Shown here piece after piece: positions 43,243-56,808 of a DNA stretch of 64,000 nt. The DNA is taken from NCBI GenBank assembly GCA_001465935.1, contig LNKV01000039.1:124001-188000 (forward strand), given 5' to 3'. A model generated the notes under the pieces. That model saw nothing but the letters and a program-made list of their open reading frames with translations, made no database searches and was not told the origin of the DNA. Source of the DNA: Clarireedia homoeocarpa. Its lineage: Eukaryota > Ascomycota > Leotiomycetes > Helotiales > Rutstroemiaceae. Made by a program: the position numbers and the translations under genes. The number at the start of each line of letters is the position of its first letter. Within the stretch, counting starts at the first letter, position 1.

Positions 43243-46200
43243 AAGATGGAAGCCGTGGAACAGTGAGAAGCCACGGACTACGGGTGTATATTCACTCGAA
43301 TGCATGAGAAAGTTCTGAGCCTAGAGTATGTCAAGTAACATCATCTCCATCATCTCTATCACTCAATCCTCAAACATCCTTGAGATGTCGATGAGCCTTG
43401 CCACGTCTATAATAAGATGGCAACTATACCTTCTTAGCATACTTGACGTTACAACCATGCTTTCCACGTCTAATTTCGTTTCTAAACCTGAGTTGCATGG
43501 AGTAACAGTGCCGCAGCTCCACTGCGTTCTCATCTCGCGATACCTTCGAAGTTCGTCCCCACTCGTGGACATATTCCTAACGTTGGCCCTTCGTACTCAG
43601 TGATTAGTACAGTCTGCAGCAATGACAATGGTATCTTCCGCCGCAATTTGCGCCGCAACGGTCCACTTTATCTATCAATGAATCGGTCCTTCTCCGAGTC
43701 CGCTTTTCTCCAAGTATCTGCACTCCACCTCTTCTCTCTCCCTCTCAGCCATTCCACCCACCCGCAGAATCCTCTAACGAAGATCTGTGCCGTGTCTCCA
43801 CCCCCGTCGGACAACTCCGCTAGTACTTCCACTGCTCGACCCCAACTCCAACCCAACTCTCTACTCTCTACATTCCAGACCACTATCAAAAACCCCTTGG
43901 CATACTTCATACACCCCTCCTAAGTTTCTCTTACCAAAACCAATTACCTATCAAAAAAACTAAATTCGCCCGGCCTATTGTTGAGCGCCTTTTTTCCCCC
44001 CTCCCACTAGTTCCCTCGCCCATCTTCCCAACCATTAAGTTAGCAAAGCCAAGCCCGCCTCACCCTTGGCTAGTGAGTGTCCACTCGCTTACTGCACTCT
44101 CCCTTCCACGATACTGCATGGATCACTTCCTACTAACTTAGATACAATGGCCATTTGTTGATCTTTTCACTCTACTTCTCAGCTAAACTTTATTTTGACT
44201 ATGTGACGCTAGTCGGATATTTGGACTGTGTGACACTAGTCGGATATGCACGCTAGTCGGATATGCACGTATGTACTATTTCGCAAAATTTCAATTTAAA
44301 AAAGTGGTTATCCTCCGGAAGGATTTTTTGTTTTGGCTTGGGTGCGGATGTTTATTTAGTTTGTCTTACTTTTGGTAAAAAAAGTTTTCTCCTAAAGAAC
44401 TTGATTACATCAGCATTAGTCGGATGTCGAAGCTTTCTGTTCGTCCGGGACTGCCGTCTAAACTTTTTTCATTTCGGTTTGATTACAGGAGAAAGGAGTA
44501 GGGGTCCATGTTTAAGGTTGACTAGGACCCGGCGGCTTTTGTCGCAATCTTTGTCTTGAATGGGAGTTTTCGATTAGGGATAATTTAGCGTGCTCCCGGT
44601 AAAGAGAGATGGAGGACGGATTCGCGGTTCTAGATGACGGACGATGGACATTGATTTGGGTTAAGTCGTCCCTCTCCTCCCTGCCTTCGGACTCTTCAAG
44701 CCATAGTTTCTTTAAACTTCATACACCGCTCCTCGTTGGTCATGTTTGAGGGAATAGCTTGTGTCTTACTCGTAGGATGCTGCCTCGTTCGGACTAATAC
44801 GCCATATCCCTCCTGAGTCAGTGTGAACTTGACTGCCGCTGAAACTCTGTTCTAGTCCTTTGGTCCAATTTTTTTTGCATACAGCAGAGCTAATTTTATC
44901 CTGATCTTCATGATCGGCGTTTCTATCCGTGTCTAGATATGGTAAAATGCAAGAGCAGAGACGAATCGATATTTGTTATCTAGAGACATGGTATTGTAGA
45001 GACTTCGACTGAATATCTATTATGCCCCTCTTGGAAACCCGAGGGGTTATCTTCGATGCCATTGTCACCTAACTGTATGTATTTCCACATCGATACTTGA
45101 AATACATGATAGTAGTTCAATGATCGGCAATTATCACCTCGAACTCCCGCGATCTTCCTATTCTTCCATTGATGTGGATGCCGAAAGTTGTGCTACTTCC
45201 TGGAAGAGTAGGTAATACATCCTCACTTGCGATGTCGAAAGATAATAGTCTATACGCTGGCGTTGAGTGGGAGCACTGCTTTTGAAGACTTAGTTTCAAC
45301 TATCGTCATGGAGCATAGCATATCCCACGAGATGCACTCTTGACAACGAAGTTGTGTGACGGTGGCGGTTGAAAATGGTGGTCATCTCTTGGCAACTTAC
45401 GCGCGTTATCTGCTCTATGAACGTTCTTGTTATGGGATTATCATTAGCTATATTATCATCAGCTATATGTCCTGTATCACAGTCATTATGAAATGTAGTG
45501 GTGGAAATTTCGTAGTGGGAAGTCTGGATAAATGGTGGGATGTGTATGAACTCAACGATTGAGCATGTCACAGCATAAATCTTTCTTCGGAGGATTTTCA
45601 AGCGTGGACCATGGACGAGAGGGTAGAAATCTGCGGTTGTATGTGGATTGAGGTATTGGTATTATGACTTGAGTAGATAGAAGATTCAAGAAGAGTCGAA
45701 AAGCAGTATAGAGTTCATGTCAACGTCAGCAGAGAGAGAGAAAGGGTGTTTGATTCCCCGCTTGATCACATGTAAACTCTGTTATCAATTCTCTAAAATC
45801 CTGATCTCAGGTAATACAAGGACATGAAAAACGAGCGTCTTCTTGGGATAACAAGATAGAATATCCTCCACCACTCAGCAGATAATTACTAACCCGGATT
45901 GAAAGAGGGGATGGTAGTATTCAGAAAATGAGGATATATTATTCTTATTATTGATGTCATGAACTTGGCAGACCAAACCTTCATCACCGGTATATTTGAA
46001 AATTGAGTTCTCGATTCCTGATGCCGTCGGCCTTGCCGTCTTGCTCGCATATATCCCTTATAGTAGCGTCTGCAATCTAGCAGTAAGGGCACTACCCCGC
46101 AAAATGAATATGACAGATTGAATAAAAGAACCTACATGCTGTAGCTTCCTGCCCCCGTAATTATGACGGCTTCGTCTCTCGCCAGCAAAATTATCACATC

Positions 46201-48100
46201 TCAGCGTCTCCAGCCTTCTCCTTACATTTAAAAAATCGCATGTAAACGGATGTCCCGAATAAGTATCCCATTCCCTCAGATATCATCTCAACGGCACAGT
46301 TTGAGGTTCCAGACATACACACCCAATACATATACGCGTCTTACCACAAGAATCCAAAACCGCCATCCGCACCCCTCATTGGTCACGATAACGGCGCTCA
46401 GACGTTTCCCCGCATTTCAGGGTTAGATCAACATCTTACGTCCTCATCCTCGCACGAAATTACACTTAACCAAGATATTGCGAACCTGTTCTATGCGTGG
46501 TTATCTTAGCACTTAATTTTGCCTTTCTGTTTATCTGGCTGTATGTATGAACAGTATAGTATGTACGAACATCATCATGTCCTCGTATTCCACCAAAGCA
46601 TCCATCCACCCACGACACATCACCTCATATCACCCACCCAAATCCATCCCCTCCTACTCATACTGCAAAGCCCGACCCTGCAGATCCCACCGCATACAGC
46701 AGACGTCGCCAAGAACAAGAACGCCACTTTCTCGTTCTAGAGCAACGCCAAATCCTCACTAGAAAAATAATGCTTGATATTCGACCAATCACGTCTCTTC
46801 AACGTCATATTGTACCTCGTTTCCAAACGGCTCGCTCCTTCTGGCAGGTATCACCTCGATTCAAGGCCTGATCTAGAAGTGAGGGTGTGTTGAACTGATC
46901 GGTCATTTTTCTCATTTTCTGCTTTTAGGTATGTGAATTGAATGCCAATGATTGTTCTGTTTTTCCCAGAAGCGCGGAAGACGGACATCCTGACTGCATA
47001 TGTATGGTGTGTATGCACACATATGCAGAGGCGGTCGGACATAAATCGGTATGGCAAATGAATAGATTCGTGTGTGCCAATCACCTCTTCATTGATAGAA
47101 GGCAGTGAAAAAATCTAGTGGCAAATATGTCAAGGGGATGGTATATCGAGGCAAGTATAACCTCTCTAAGACCGATATCGTCTACTTCCCCCTTGATTAT
47201 ATCTCGGTAATATTAGGGGGCATTCAGCTAACCTGGCCATTTCTCTCACTTCAACGTTGCCGATTCCCGCGGACTACCACCAAAACAAATATCAAAGCAC
47301 GCTATCGATGACTAACTCGCACTATCACCTCTATGCATATTCAATCCAAGCAACCAATCAATTGTATATTAGCCATCAACCAATGTAATCTATCTTCCAC
47401 CAGTTCCTATCAAACAACCACGGCAGTACTGTATCTTTCCCCTCTTACGGTACTACCACACGCTATGACAAACTACACCATCACACCACCGATCATTCCA
47501 CAAATCACCTTTCTCTCCCCCTCTTCCGTCACACAAACCTATTCTACCGCATATTTAATGGCTTGCTTTAGGTAGTACCATGCATTCCGCACAATGCACT
47601 GCACTGCGAAATAACCTCTTTATTCGTCATACAATCTCAAAACAGTAAAATGCTTGCTTACACAGACAGGAAGACGGGTAGGACGACAACGAATATGCAT
47701 GCATACATACGTGTCTGCAGAGAAAAGTGATGTAAGTAGGGTACTTACATGTACATGGCATAGCTTGGCATATGCGAGGTAGATGCGAGTCATTTGGTGA
47801 CATGTGAGAGGGAGATGATTGTGGTAGTGAGGGAAGGGAATTTGATGTGGTACAGGCGGTAAAGGGAGAGAAGAGAGAAGGAGAGAGGGGATGGCATAGG
47901 AATAGGGAGGAAGAGCGAATAGAGATATGGAAGAGTAAAAGTAATGGGAGAGTATAGGTGATGTGAATTGAGAGATAGCAAGAGATAGCTAGAAAAAGAA
48001 AGAATGTATTAGTGAATATTCTTTGCAGTTCACTTGTTTGCAAGCAGAGAATAGGTGAAGTGGATAGAATGAGATATTGTATTTACCATCTCAGCTTACC
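43243..48100. other. Gene desert, part 1
   Basis: No supported gene. A recurring motif CTAGTCGGATAT clusters at 44203-44265. Pyrimidine-rich stretches occur near 43690-43920. Confidence 0.5.
44203..44265 (+). repeat. Cluster of CTAGTCGGATAT motifs
   Basis: Three copies of CTAGTCGGATAT in 63 bp (two preceded by GTGAC), with a fourth diverged copy (ATTAGTCGGATG) near 44414. Direct orientation and irregular spacing suggest binding sites or subterminal transposon repeats. Confidence 0.8.
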
Positions 48101-51100
48101 AAACTTCACTACACTATGATCGCCAACCCACATTATGATCACCAACCTACATTATGATCACCAACCTACATTATGCTCACCAAACCAGACTCACCTTATC
48201 CTCGAACCGCACCACGTTCACTACATCACCAAATCTCCTCCGAACCCCCTGCTTCTCCTACTCTCTTTCTCTTCTCATTCCCCTCTACCCCTTTAGAAAC
48301 TCAACACCCAACAACTATCCTATACCAAACCCCAGAATCTAGCTCCCCCAGCGCGTAGTCACGCTATCCCTCACTCACGCTCCGCACTCACCAGATCCTC
48401 CCTTCACCACCAAGTACTCTCCCCCAAAGCCTAATCCCGTTCAAAAAGCAAGCGTACGTATACATAGCGAACGATTCCAAACTTCACTCAAACTGCGCCT
48501 CCCACCTCGTGCTCTCTTCCTCTTTATAAAAGTCTCACTTGACTTTCCCGCCTGCTCCTTAACTCCTCCTATTCCTCCCGAATTCCTGCCTTACCTTACT
48601 CTTCTCATCTTACCTTACTTTACCTTACCCGCCACAGCCACAGCTCACACCATTCCACCCCACTCTCCCCAACCCAGCTCAACCCAGCGCTTAACTTATG
48701 GTCCAAGCCCTCGCTCCCTCCCATCCCCCTACCCACTCCAACCAAACCACAAAGAAAAGAAAGAAAAAATTTAACGCAAATCACGGGATCGCGTTCCATG
48801 CGACCCGGATCGGAAATCTCCAAATCGTCAATGGTACCTGGCGATAGATTAAAGTTGTATGATTATTGCGTGCAGACCGTGGAAAGTGGAGAGCTAGGGT
48901 GGGGGGTTTTGAGTAATAGTCAGCGTGAAAATGGAAGTGGAAGGACTTGGCGTCAAAATACAGAATGAAATGGATGAAATGGATGAAATGTTGGTGTTTC
49001 AGAGGCTTCTGGAATGAATGAGATCAATGCATGGATGAAGGCATGGGATATTGTAGAACTGGGGATTGTTTGTAAAAGTGAGTGATTTATGGAGGGAAGC
49101 TTGGTGGGTAAGGAGCGAGTAAATGCTTGGATTCAGCAAGCGCTTTTCCGTGCGTACACAGCGTGTATCGACTTACTGTCGTGAGTTAGAACCCCAGGTA
49201 ACTCGATACCAAACACGAAATTCACAGCCTCCCAGCGAGGCCAAAAGCACAAACCTGTTGTCCTCTGGCCACCGGGTAGCTGATCGTTCAAAATCGCGGA
49301 CCTTCAGGTCAACGCTCGCTGCCCGGTAGCCAGCCCAGCTAACCCGTACCGCTACGGACCAATTCTCTCACCATATTGCCGGTCGTCGTTACATCACCGT
49401 CCGAATTCCTTTCCGCTCGGCCGGCCGCGATGTGCTCGAGGATTCCAACAGCTAGGCTAAGCATTCTTCTTAGGTATGTGTATATCGTGCTGTACAGTCC
49501 AGTACAGCCCACAAATCACATGTGTACTGTAACCAGCGACTATAGTTTGAATGTGGAGAACCATGTATTTGTCTAAAGAAGGAAGGAGGAAAGCGCTTAA
49601 CTTGAGGAATATTTGTCGATCGGGAGCGCTGAGTTGAGCAAGGCAAGTGGAGAACTTCTATTTCGATCGTAAGGAGATATGGGGTTCTCGGTATGAACGG
49701 CGCTTATCGTACTGTAGTCTGTATTGTATCCTTCCTTCTCCTCTCTTTCTCTCCTCTCTTGGTGATCCAACCATGTAGAGACTTGAAACGTGGGAGAGAA
49801 TAGCATAGCATAGAATTGCACTGCCGGTACCAGCATTGCGGGGTAACCATGCCATACCGTCCCAGAAACTTCCCGTCGCCATCTTGGCAACGTTTCGCAG
49901 CTGATCAAATAATAGGCACCAGAACCATAATATTCATGAGTGAGGTCACGATAATACTTTCCTTGACCCACCAACCCAACCTCGACCCGCCCATCGCTTG
50001 CTCGCTCGACCCCATTGTATCCATCAACCCTTAGCCCTCCCGTCTGTCCGTCACCACGGCATCAACCAGGCCCTCCCTTCCCATAGAAAGCCGGGGAAAA
50101 CATAAACAAGAAGAGCATCATCTAAACCCACAAGCAAACCTATATCCCAACCCGAGGCCTCCCTCCCGAGTCTAAAAATATGATCACTTGACGAAGGAAA
50201 CGAGTTAAACATCCTAACGTAATCTAATTCATCCAGAAAGCTATCTCGCCACAAGCCAGACCAGACCCTGCCATAGGTACCGTACCTGTACCATGCCATG
50301 CCATGCACGCCCAGTAAGGAGCAAGTGAGTAGAGCGCCGAGGAAGTAAACCATCTCCACCTCTCGCCCCGCAAGCCAGGCGACCAAAAATCCGGGGAAAT
50401 AAAATAAAATAAAATATACAACTAAAAAGCCCTCACGTCATTTCACAATAGGAAGTAGGCTAGAAAAGGGAACTGGGTATTTTTTCCCCCCCTCCAATTT
50501 CTTCAATGCCACAACCTTCCAAGACCCACGCCGCAGTTCAGGCTCAAAGAGCAGAGCGTCAACAATGAGGCTGAGCGTCTATGTTCCTGTTGGTGTTTTG
50601 GGATTCCATTTCGCCCGTATGCGGTTAAGAGAAGGTAGAAGGAAAGAAGAATAGCCTGGAGTGGGTGGGAAGAGAAAATGCGGGGTAAAGAGAGTTTAAA
50701 GATCCTTCGCTCTTCGAGGGAAAGTATTTTGTTTTAGTGTGGCGAGCTAGAACGAGAGAGAGGTAAGGAGATGTAAGATTACATAGAAGGAAGGAGAGCG
50801 GAGACAGGATGTGGATATCAACGAAGCTATGCTTTGGTTGAATTGTTACTAGGATTTTGATACTTCAAGATAGATAGGTAGATAGGGACTCGAGAGGAGT
50901 GGAGATGGTGGCTGTAAAGCAACGTAAGAAGACAGAAATAGAAAACATAGAGTTGGCAGCTGAGTTTATTGACAGCTGAGTTTATTGACGAGTTATGTAT
51001 ATATGTCTGTATGCACTACGCCGTACTGTTTTGAGTAAATAAGTCCGCAGTTCTTCGGTACAGGTGTTGGTAGGTAGGACGAAGAGAAGGTTGCACCTCG

Positions 51101-54100
51101 TAGGCAGTATTTTAGTTTAGCTGATAACTTAGAAGCATAGAAAGGAAAGTGAGAGGGTAAAACGTGCTCAGTTATCAGTCGATGGAACGAATCTGAAATC
51201 TAAGCTTCATCCAAAGTTCCAAAGTTCCAAACTATGCTATGCTATGCTATACTATGCTTCTGTACTCGCCGAGTCAGGAAGCCGGTGTTGTGATGTGATA
51301 CATAACCGACGGCAGATAGGAAAGACGCTATACTATGTGTCTTGAATTGGTTTCGATTGCAACCAAAACGAATCAGCAAAAGCTTATCATGATTCCATTC
51401 AAACCCGAACCGCTTGATTCGATCACACTTCATGGAGATTCCATACGAACAGACAATCAATAAACCTATCCAGCCCACTCAGTACAACCGACCTGTCGAC
51501 AGTGAGGTGAGCGCAGGACAAACCAATTCAATATTGACTCACCAGGAATGTTGTATGCAGCCTTCAAACCTTCCCCTCCAAACAGCAGACGATAGAATAA
51601 ACTTTTCATATGATCAATCCATCCATCTATCCCTCCCTCCCAACTATCCCAACTTACTCTCGGCCAAATTGTGGGGTTTTCATGAACATCCACCACGATG
51701 CGATGCGATGCGATGCGAGCAGACAGCAGCACAGCATCACTCGCACAATGCGAATGCCGGCCGGGTCGGTACTGCTGGCTGGTTCCATCATGGAGAAGAA
51801 GGGCCGACAAGCCAACCCTTCTCCACGGAGTACATACGGCCAAACGCAAAGTTCGGTTGGTGATGAATGGATCTGGCGTATAGTATAGTGCGTACTTGTT
51901 CGGAGGGAAGCCGGAAATCCGGGGGATGGACAGATGGATTAAAACAGACGTCCCTGCTTGCATTGACTTGACCGGACTTACACGAGCCCTCAAAGTTTCA
52001 TCACGAACATCCAAATCGGCTTTGTTTGTACAACATCCGTAAGGGGCGAGGACGACAACGACAACGACAACCAACGCACATCGGCGATAACGCCCTCTCA
52101 CCTCACCTCACCTCACCTCACCTCCCCAATGCAGCTAGACCACCTTACCAGCATAAATCCAGTACAATAATTATCCTTACACCGTAATCTTCCAACTTTT
52201 CGCACAATTGCTCCCTCCTCACATCGAGATTTGAGAGTCTAGATCGGGTTGTTCTCCGTCTCATTGTTCCTGTACCTGTCCATCTGTCCATGTCCCATCT
52301 CTTCCTCCGCGTGACTTACTGCCAACTCCCTCTTCCCGGTTTTCCTACAATCTCGTCGTTCCGTACCTAGATGTCGTACCTGATCGACGCCTTTCATTCA
52401 GATCTACTTGGTGGGTAAAGGAAAGGGAAGCCACCTAGCCAGCGAACAACTAGCAAACAAACCCCATCCTTACTGTACTGGCTTCACCGTTTTTTCTACG
52501 AGCACCATCTGAATCATCTGACGAACTCATTCCTTATTACCCTTATTCCCTTACTCCCTTACTCCCTTACTCCCTTACTCCCTCTCGCCCCTCATCGCTC
52601 ATCCTCGTAACCTCATCTTCCCCATCTCAGCTCATCCAAGCAAAAAAAAGCAAAAAGAAAGAATGAAATGAAAAAAAAGCAATGGCCGCAAATGACATCA
52701 TCTCTTCTTGTTCAATTATCCACATCCACGTCCACATCCATATCCATATCCACTACCACCTCCACATCGAACCTCCACCCTCGTACGGAGTCATTCGTCT
52801 TCATTCCCAAAACGAGAAATCCTCCTCCTCCTCCGCTCCGTCCGTGAGCCGAGTTGAGTTGGATTCAATCTTCCCTCTCACTCCCACCCACTCACTCGCT
52901 CACTCATTCACAACAAAGTCCCCCCCACTCACTCCTTCGCCTAGCCCCGTCTCGTCTCGTTTCAGCCCCACTCCACGCAATTGGTCCAGCCCAGCCCAGC
53001 AACTTTGCTGCAGGTGAGTGGGAGTGTGGCGCGAGCTATCCGAATCCGTGCTTTGGTTCGCGGACCAGTTAGAAGTAAAAGGAGAGGACCGTGCTGCAAA
53101 CTCGCTCTTTCTCTTTCTCTCGCTCCAGTGTACAGTAAGAATGTCTCACTTCCTTGCCCCAACATTATCAATATTATCATTATTTATCATCAGCATAAGC
53201 ATAATCCACAAAACAATTCCACCTCCAAAGGCAAAAAGGCAAAAAGGCGAAAAGGCGAAAAGGCGAGAAGCGAGACATTCAGATAAGGGTTTCCCTGACA
53301 CTGAAACCCTTCTTTGGCGAGCCATTTCTTTCTGTTCTTCTCGTCTTCTAGCAACTAAAATATTTGGACTTCATTGGACTTCGATGGACAGCAGACAGTT
53401 CATCCCACATATCCCACCCTATCCCATCTGGTCTTTTCTAGAAAGCACATAGAATCTCAGCTCTGTGCTCTGCTATTCGGTGAAGTCGCATCCACTTCGC
53501 TTGCTCATTTGATCAATCCAATCCAGCTGGCACCCAAGTTAGTTACTGTATGAAGTAACTTATGTATGATGACTTTTTCTCTCACTGTACAGGAGGATTC
53601 ATTCGTTCTAGTACCCAAGCAGCCGCGTTCTAGATCTGCGCTTTCCTTGGTTTTTTCTCTCTTTCGTTTCTGAGACAGGGATAGGGATTAGGGTGGAGAG
53701 TCGTGATAAGGTGGGTAAAAGGGGTAGGGATGTCTTGGGCCAATGGAGGGATAGCATCGGGATATTTTTGGGCGCGCCGGGTTTGATAGAGTGAGTGAGT
53801 GGGTTGATTGACGGATGGCGATGAGGATTGAAGGGAGAAAATCAAAATCGAGAAAGAGGATACTGTAGATAGATAACATGAGATGAGATGAGATGAGATG
53901 TGTATAATCATAATCAATCAATCACTCACTCAGTCATTTCCTTCACGAAATACCCAAATAAACGCTTTTCCTCATCCTGCCACCAACCAACCACCCACCC
54001 ACCACAACCCACAAACAACAAACAGTAATGAAGATTCGTAAGAAGGCGATAACCACATGAAGCACTTTCTGTTTCTGATAGGGCGATTCCGGCACGCCTG

Positions 54101-54300
54101 CACGAAAAAAAAGAGATACAGTAAAACCAACCCAACCAAACAATTGACTCAGTCAGATAGGTGTAAGATGTACGAAGGAGACTCAGATCGAGCTATTTAC
54201 TTACTTACCTCCTCCTTCCTTCCTTTGCTGACCGTACGAAGTATAAAAGGTTTGAATCTTTTATGCTTTCCGTGTTGTGTTGTACGAAGCAAAGGAAGTA
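48101..54300. other. Gene desert, part 2, microsatellite-rich
   Basis: Tandem repeats include a 19-bp unit at about 48115-48186, TGCGA units at about 51700-51718, CACCT units at about 52098-52124, CCCTTACT-type units at about 52535-52583 and GGCAAAAA/GGCGAAAA units at about 53227-53270. No reading frame has family resemblance. Confidence 0.5.
48115..48186. repeat. 19-bp tandem repeat, about 3.7 copies
   Basis: Units of the form TATGATCACCAACCTACAT repeated in register with one or two substitutions per copy. Confidence 0.9.
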
Positions 54301-54324
54301 AGTAAGTAAGTATGGTTCACCGCT

Positions 54325-54395
54325 CTCTGATGCTATGCTATGGCTATGCTATGCTATGTATGCTATGCTATGCTATGCTATGCTATGCTATGCTA
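54325..54395. repeat. (CTATG)n pentanucleotide repeat
   Basis: About thirteen CTATG units with two interruptions, the longest pentamer array in the window. Confidence 0.95.
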
Positions 54396-54490
54396 GACAA
54401 ACAGACAGATTGTGTGAGACGCGACGATAAGTTATGAAGAGGCAAAGACAAAGAGGATAAGTGCTTATTAACTTGGCCGTCCAAATGACT

Positions 54491-54585
54491 ATGTATGTAT
54501 GTATGTATGTATGTATGTACTTGTTTTTGTATTCGGTGTCCTATCCTATCAGTCAGTCAGTCAGTCAGTCAGGCAGTCAGTCCGT
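54491..54585. repeat. Adjacent (TATG)n and (CAGT)n arrays
   Basis: (TATG)7 at about 54491-54518 and (CAGT)8-9 at about 54549-54582 lie within 100 bp. A GCAGGCAGGCTG-type array follows at about 54885-54937. Confidence 0.9.
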
Positions 54586-54884
54586 CAACCTTTTTACTTT
54601 TACCTCCCAGTACCGGACAGGACTCCGTACAACGCAGGGCAAGGGTATCCTACTCAGTCCGGAAGATTGCATGCAGTAGCTGTTTCCAAAGTATCCTCCT
54701 TCTTCTTCTTTCTGCTCTAGCTTGTGATGATTCATCCATTTCCCTGTACTTGCTGTATGCTGCATCTAATCTATCCAAAGCAAACCAAACTGCCAGCTAT
54801 TGCGGACGGCGGGACAGCAAACACAAGTACGAAGGGTCCTGGGAAGGAATCTGGAGAAGGGATGGGACAGGATAGCAATGCAAG

Positions 54885-54937
54885 CAATGCAAGCAGGCAG
54901 GCTGGCAGGCAGGCTGGCAAGCAAGCAGGCAAGCACA
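54885..54937. repeat. CAGG/CAAG imperfect tetramer array
   Basis: GCAAGCAGGCAGGCTG-type units repeated about three times, with smaller GCAA/GCAG periodicity. Confidence 0.85.
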
Positions 54938-56684
54938 AGACAGGTTTGTACAGCAACCCCAAGTAAGCACTCCAGTCTGGAGTACATACAGTAAGTACAT
55001 TTGCATAAAGACGGGAAGCGGGAGGGAAAAAGTTAATTTGCGTGGGAATGATCTGTTTTGATCCGTTTGTTTGTGGGATAAGATCATATAGAGATAGATT
55101 CTCGAGATCTTCCCCGCTTCTCTATCCATTATTGTATTCATTCACTTGCTTGTTTATTTGCTTCTTGATTCCCTGTTCATACATACATACATACATACAT
55201 ACGTACGTACGTATAGTAGAGTGTGTTCCCCGGAGGTTAACTCCTGCCAAATTATCGTATCATATCATAATCTCGAATGGTACAGCATAGGGAGATGCAT
55301 ACGGACTTCGGGGAAAGGCGACGGAACGGGCGATGGGAAATAGATAACAGGATGGAGGGAAAGAAATAGGATGGATTTACCGATTGCCGAGCAAGCATAG
55401 ATGTAGATGTCTGACTGCATTCTTGCGTGCGTCGTATGATCTTTTTTTTTTTTTGGCGCTGGATGGATGACGGGATAGGTTCATCGTCGGATTGATTTCT
55501 TGCGTGAGGTATCTGCGCCGTGCGCGCACTGTACTGTATCGGAGAACAAGCGAAAGGAGCTTTCGCTCTCAGACAGAAGGTCAAGTGACAAAGACCAGGA
55601 CCAGGGCGGGACAGGGAAGATAGAGCTTGGGTATGGAAAAGCAAAATAACGTTAAGAATAATGAGGTCATCGTTTGTGTGATTTGATGGGTGAACCGACG
55701 TCAAATCCAACGGTCCTGCGAGGAAGGTCTAGAACGACATTGTCGGCGATGCGAGTGACGGTTCTGAATAGCTTCAACAACTGAAGGTTGAAAAAACCAA
55801 AAAGCCACACGCCCCGTCGCGGCGGATCATCAGGTACAAATTGCTTTTTAACTTTCTCGGGGAGCACTGGACTGAGTAGTGTGGAAGTAATCGTCGATCA
55901 GGTTCAAGCGGGTTGGGTTCACGAGGTACGGCACAAAGGGGGAGGGAAATATTGTACCTGCCTTACTGTATGTAACGTCTGAGTAGCATTGACTTGTGAA
56001 TGGTTGCTATTTGCCTAGCCAGGTCAGTAGGAAACTTGGTAGCAATCCCAACAGCATCGTGGATCGCGAAAATCTGATCAGATCTGTGAAATCGCGATGG
56101 CATGACCCCGGAACTGGTTGTGAAGGAAGAATAGGAAAGGGAAACGGAAAGGGGAAAAAAAGCTCCGTGGTGGTTTTGATACAATGTTGGTATAGGATGG
56201 ATGGGACAGGATGGGACAGGATGCTGTTGGTCAATTCGGGGGTGGGGCTGCTTCTTGGGGGTGAGGTGAAGTGAGGTGAAGTGAGATGAGTGTAAGATGA
56301 GAGGTATATATCCCTGACTCGTTCCCAGCAGGGAATAGGGAGTTTTCCTCCTCATCCTTCTCTCGTCTTTGTACGAGGTACAGCCGTCACCATAGCAAGT
56401 CGCGTCGTCGCGACAATCGACTGAGAAAGAATGAGGTTGGAATGATGAAAATTCCGAGACATTTGGAAACAAGACAAGACAGCATCGGACATTGCGCCTT
56501 GTACTCGGCTGCCGTCTGGCGTTGTACTGTACGGTACTGTATGGTACTGTACTGTACTTATCAGCGGAGATTACCTTGACCTCAACTCAACGCACGTTCC
56601 ATATGCGAGAGAGAGATATGACGAATGGATAGTTTGCTAAATGAGGATATAAAATGTGAATCATACGAGAGGTATGTACGAAGT

Positions 56685-56808
56685 ATATGTCCGAAGTATA
56701 TATCCGAAGTATATATCCGAAGTATATGTGTAGCGAAGAGCTCGAGCTTGTTTGAGAACACTTTCGTTTACTTTCGTTTACTTTCGTTTACTTTCGTTTA
56801 CTCTCGTT
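56685..56808. repeat. Two neighbouring short tandem arrays
   Basis: Four copies of a 15-bp unit containing CGAAGTATAT, followed 30 bp later by five copies of ACTTTCGTTT. Confidence 0.9.

Noticed and set aside
51466..52101. 211-codon minus frame starting with a hydrophobic Val-rich segment resembling a signal peptide
   Set aside because: The hydrophobic stretch is produced by a GTTGTC simple repeat and the remainder shows no domain; overlapping frames exist on the other strand.
54771..54966. Ala/Cys/Leu-rich frames suggesting a cysteine-rich secreted protein
   Set aside because: They are translations of the CAGG/CAAG microsatellite.
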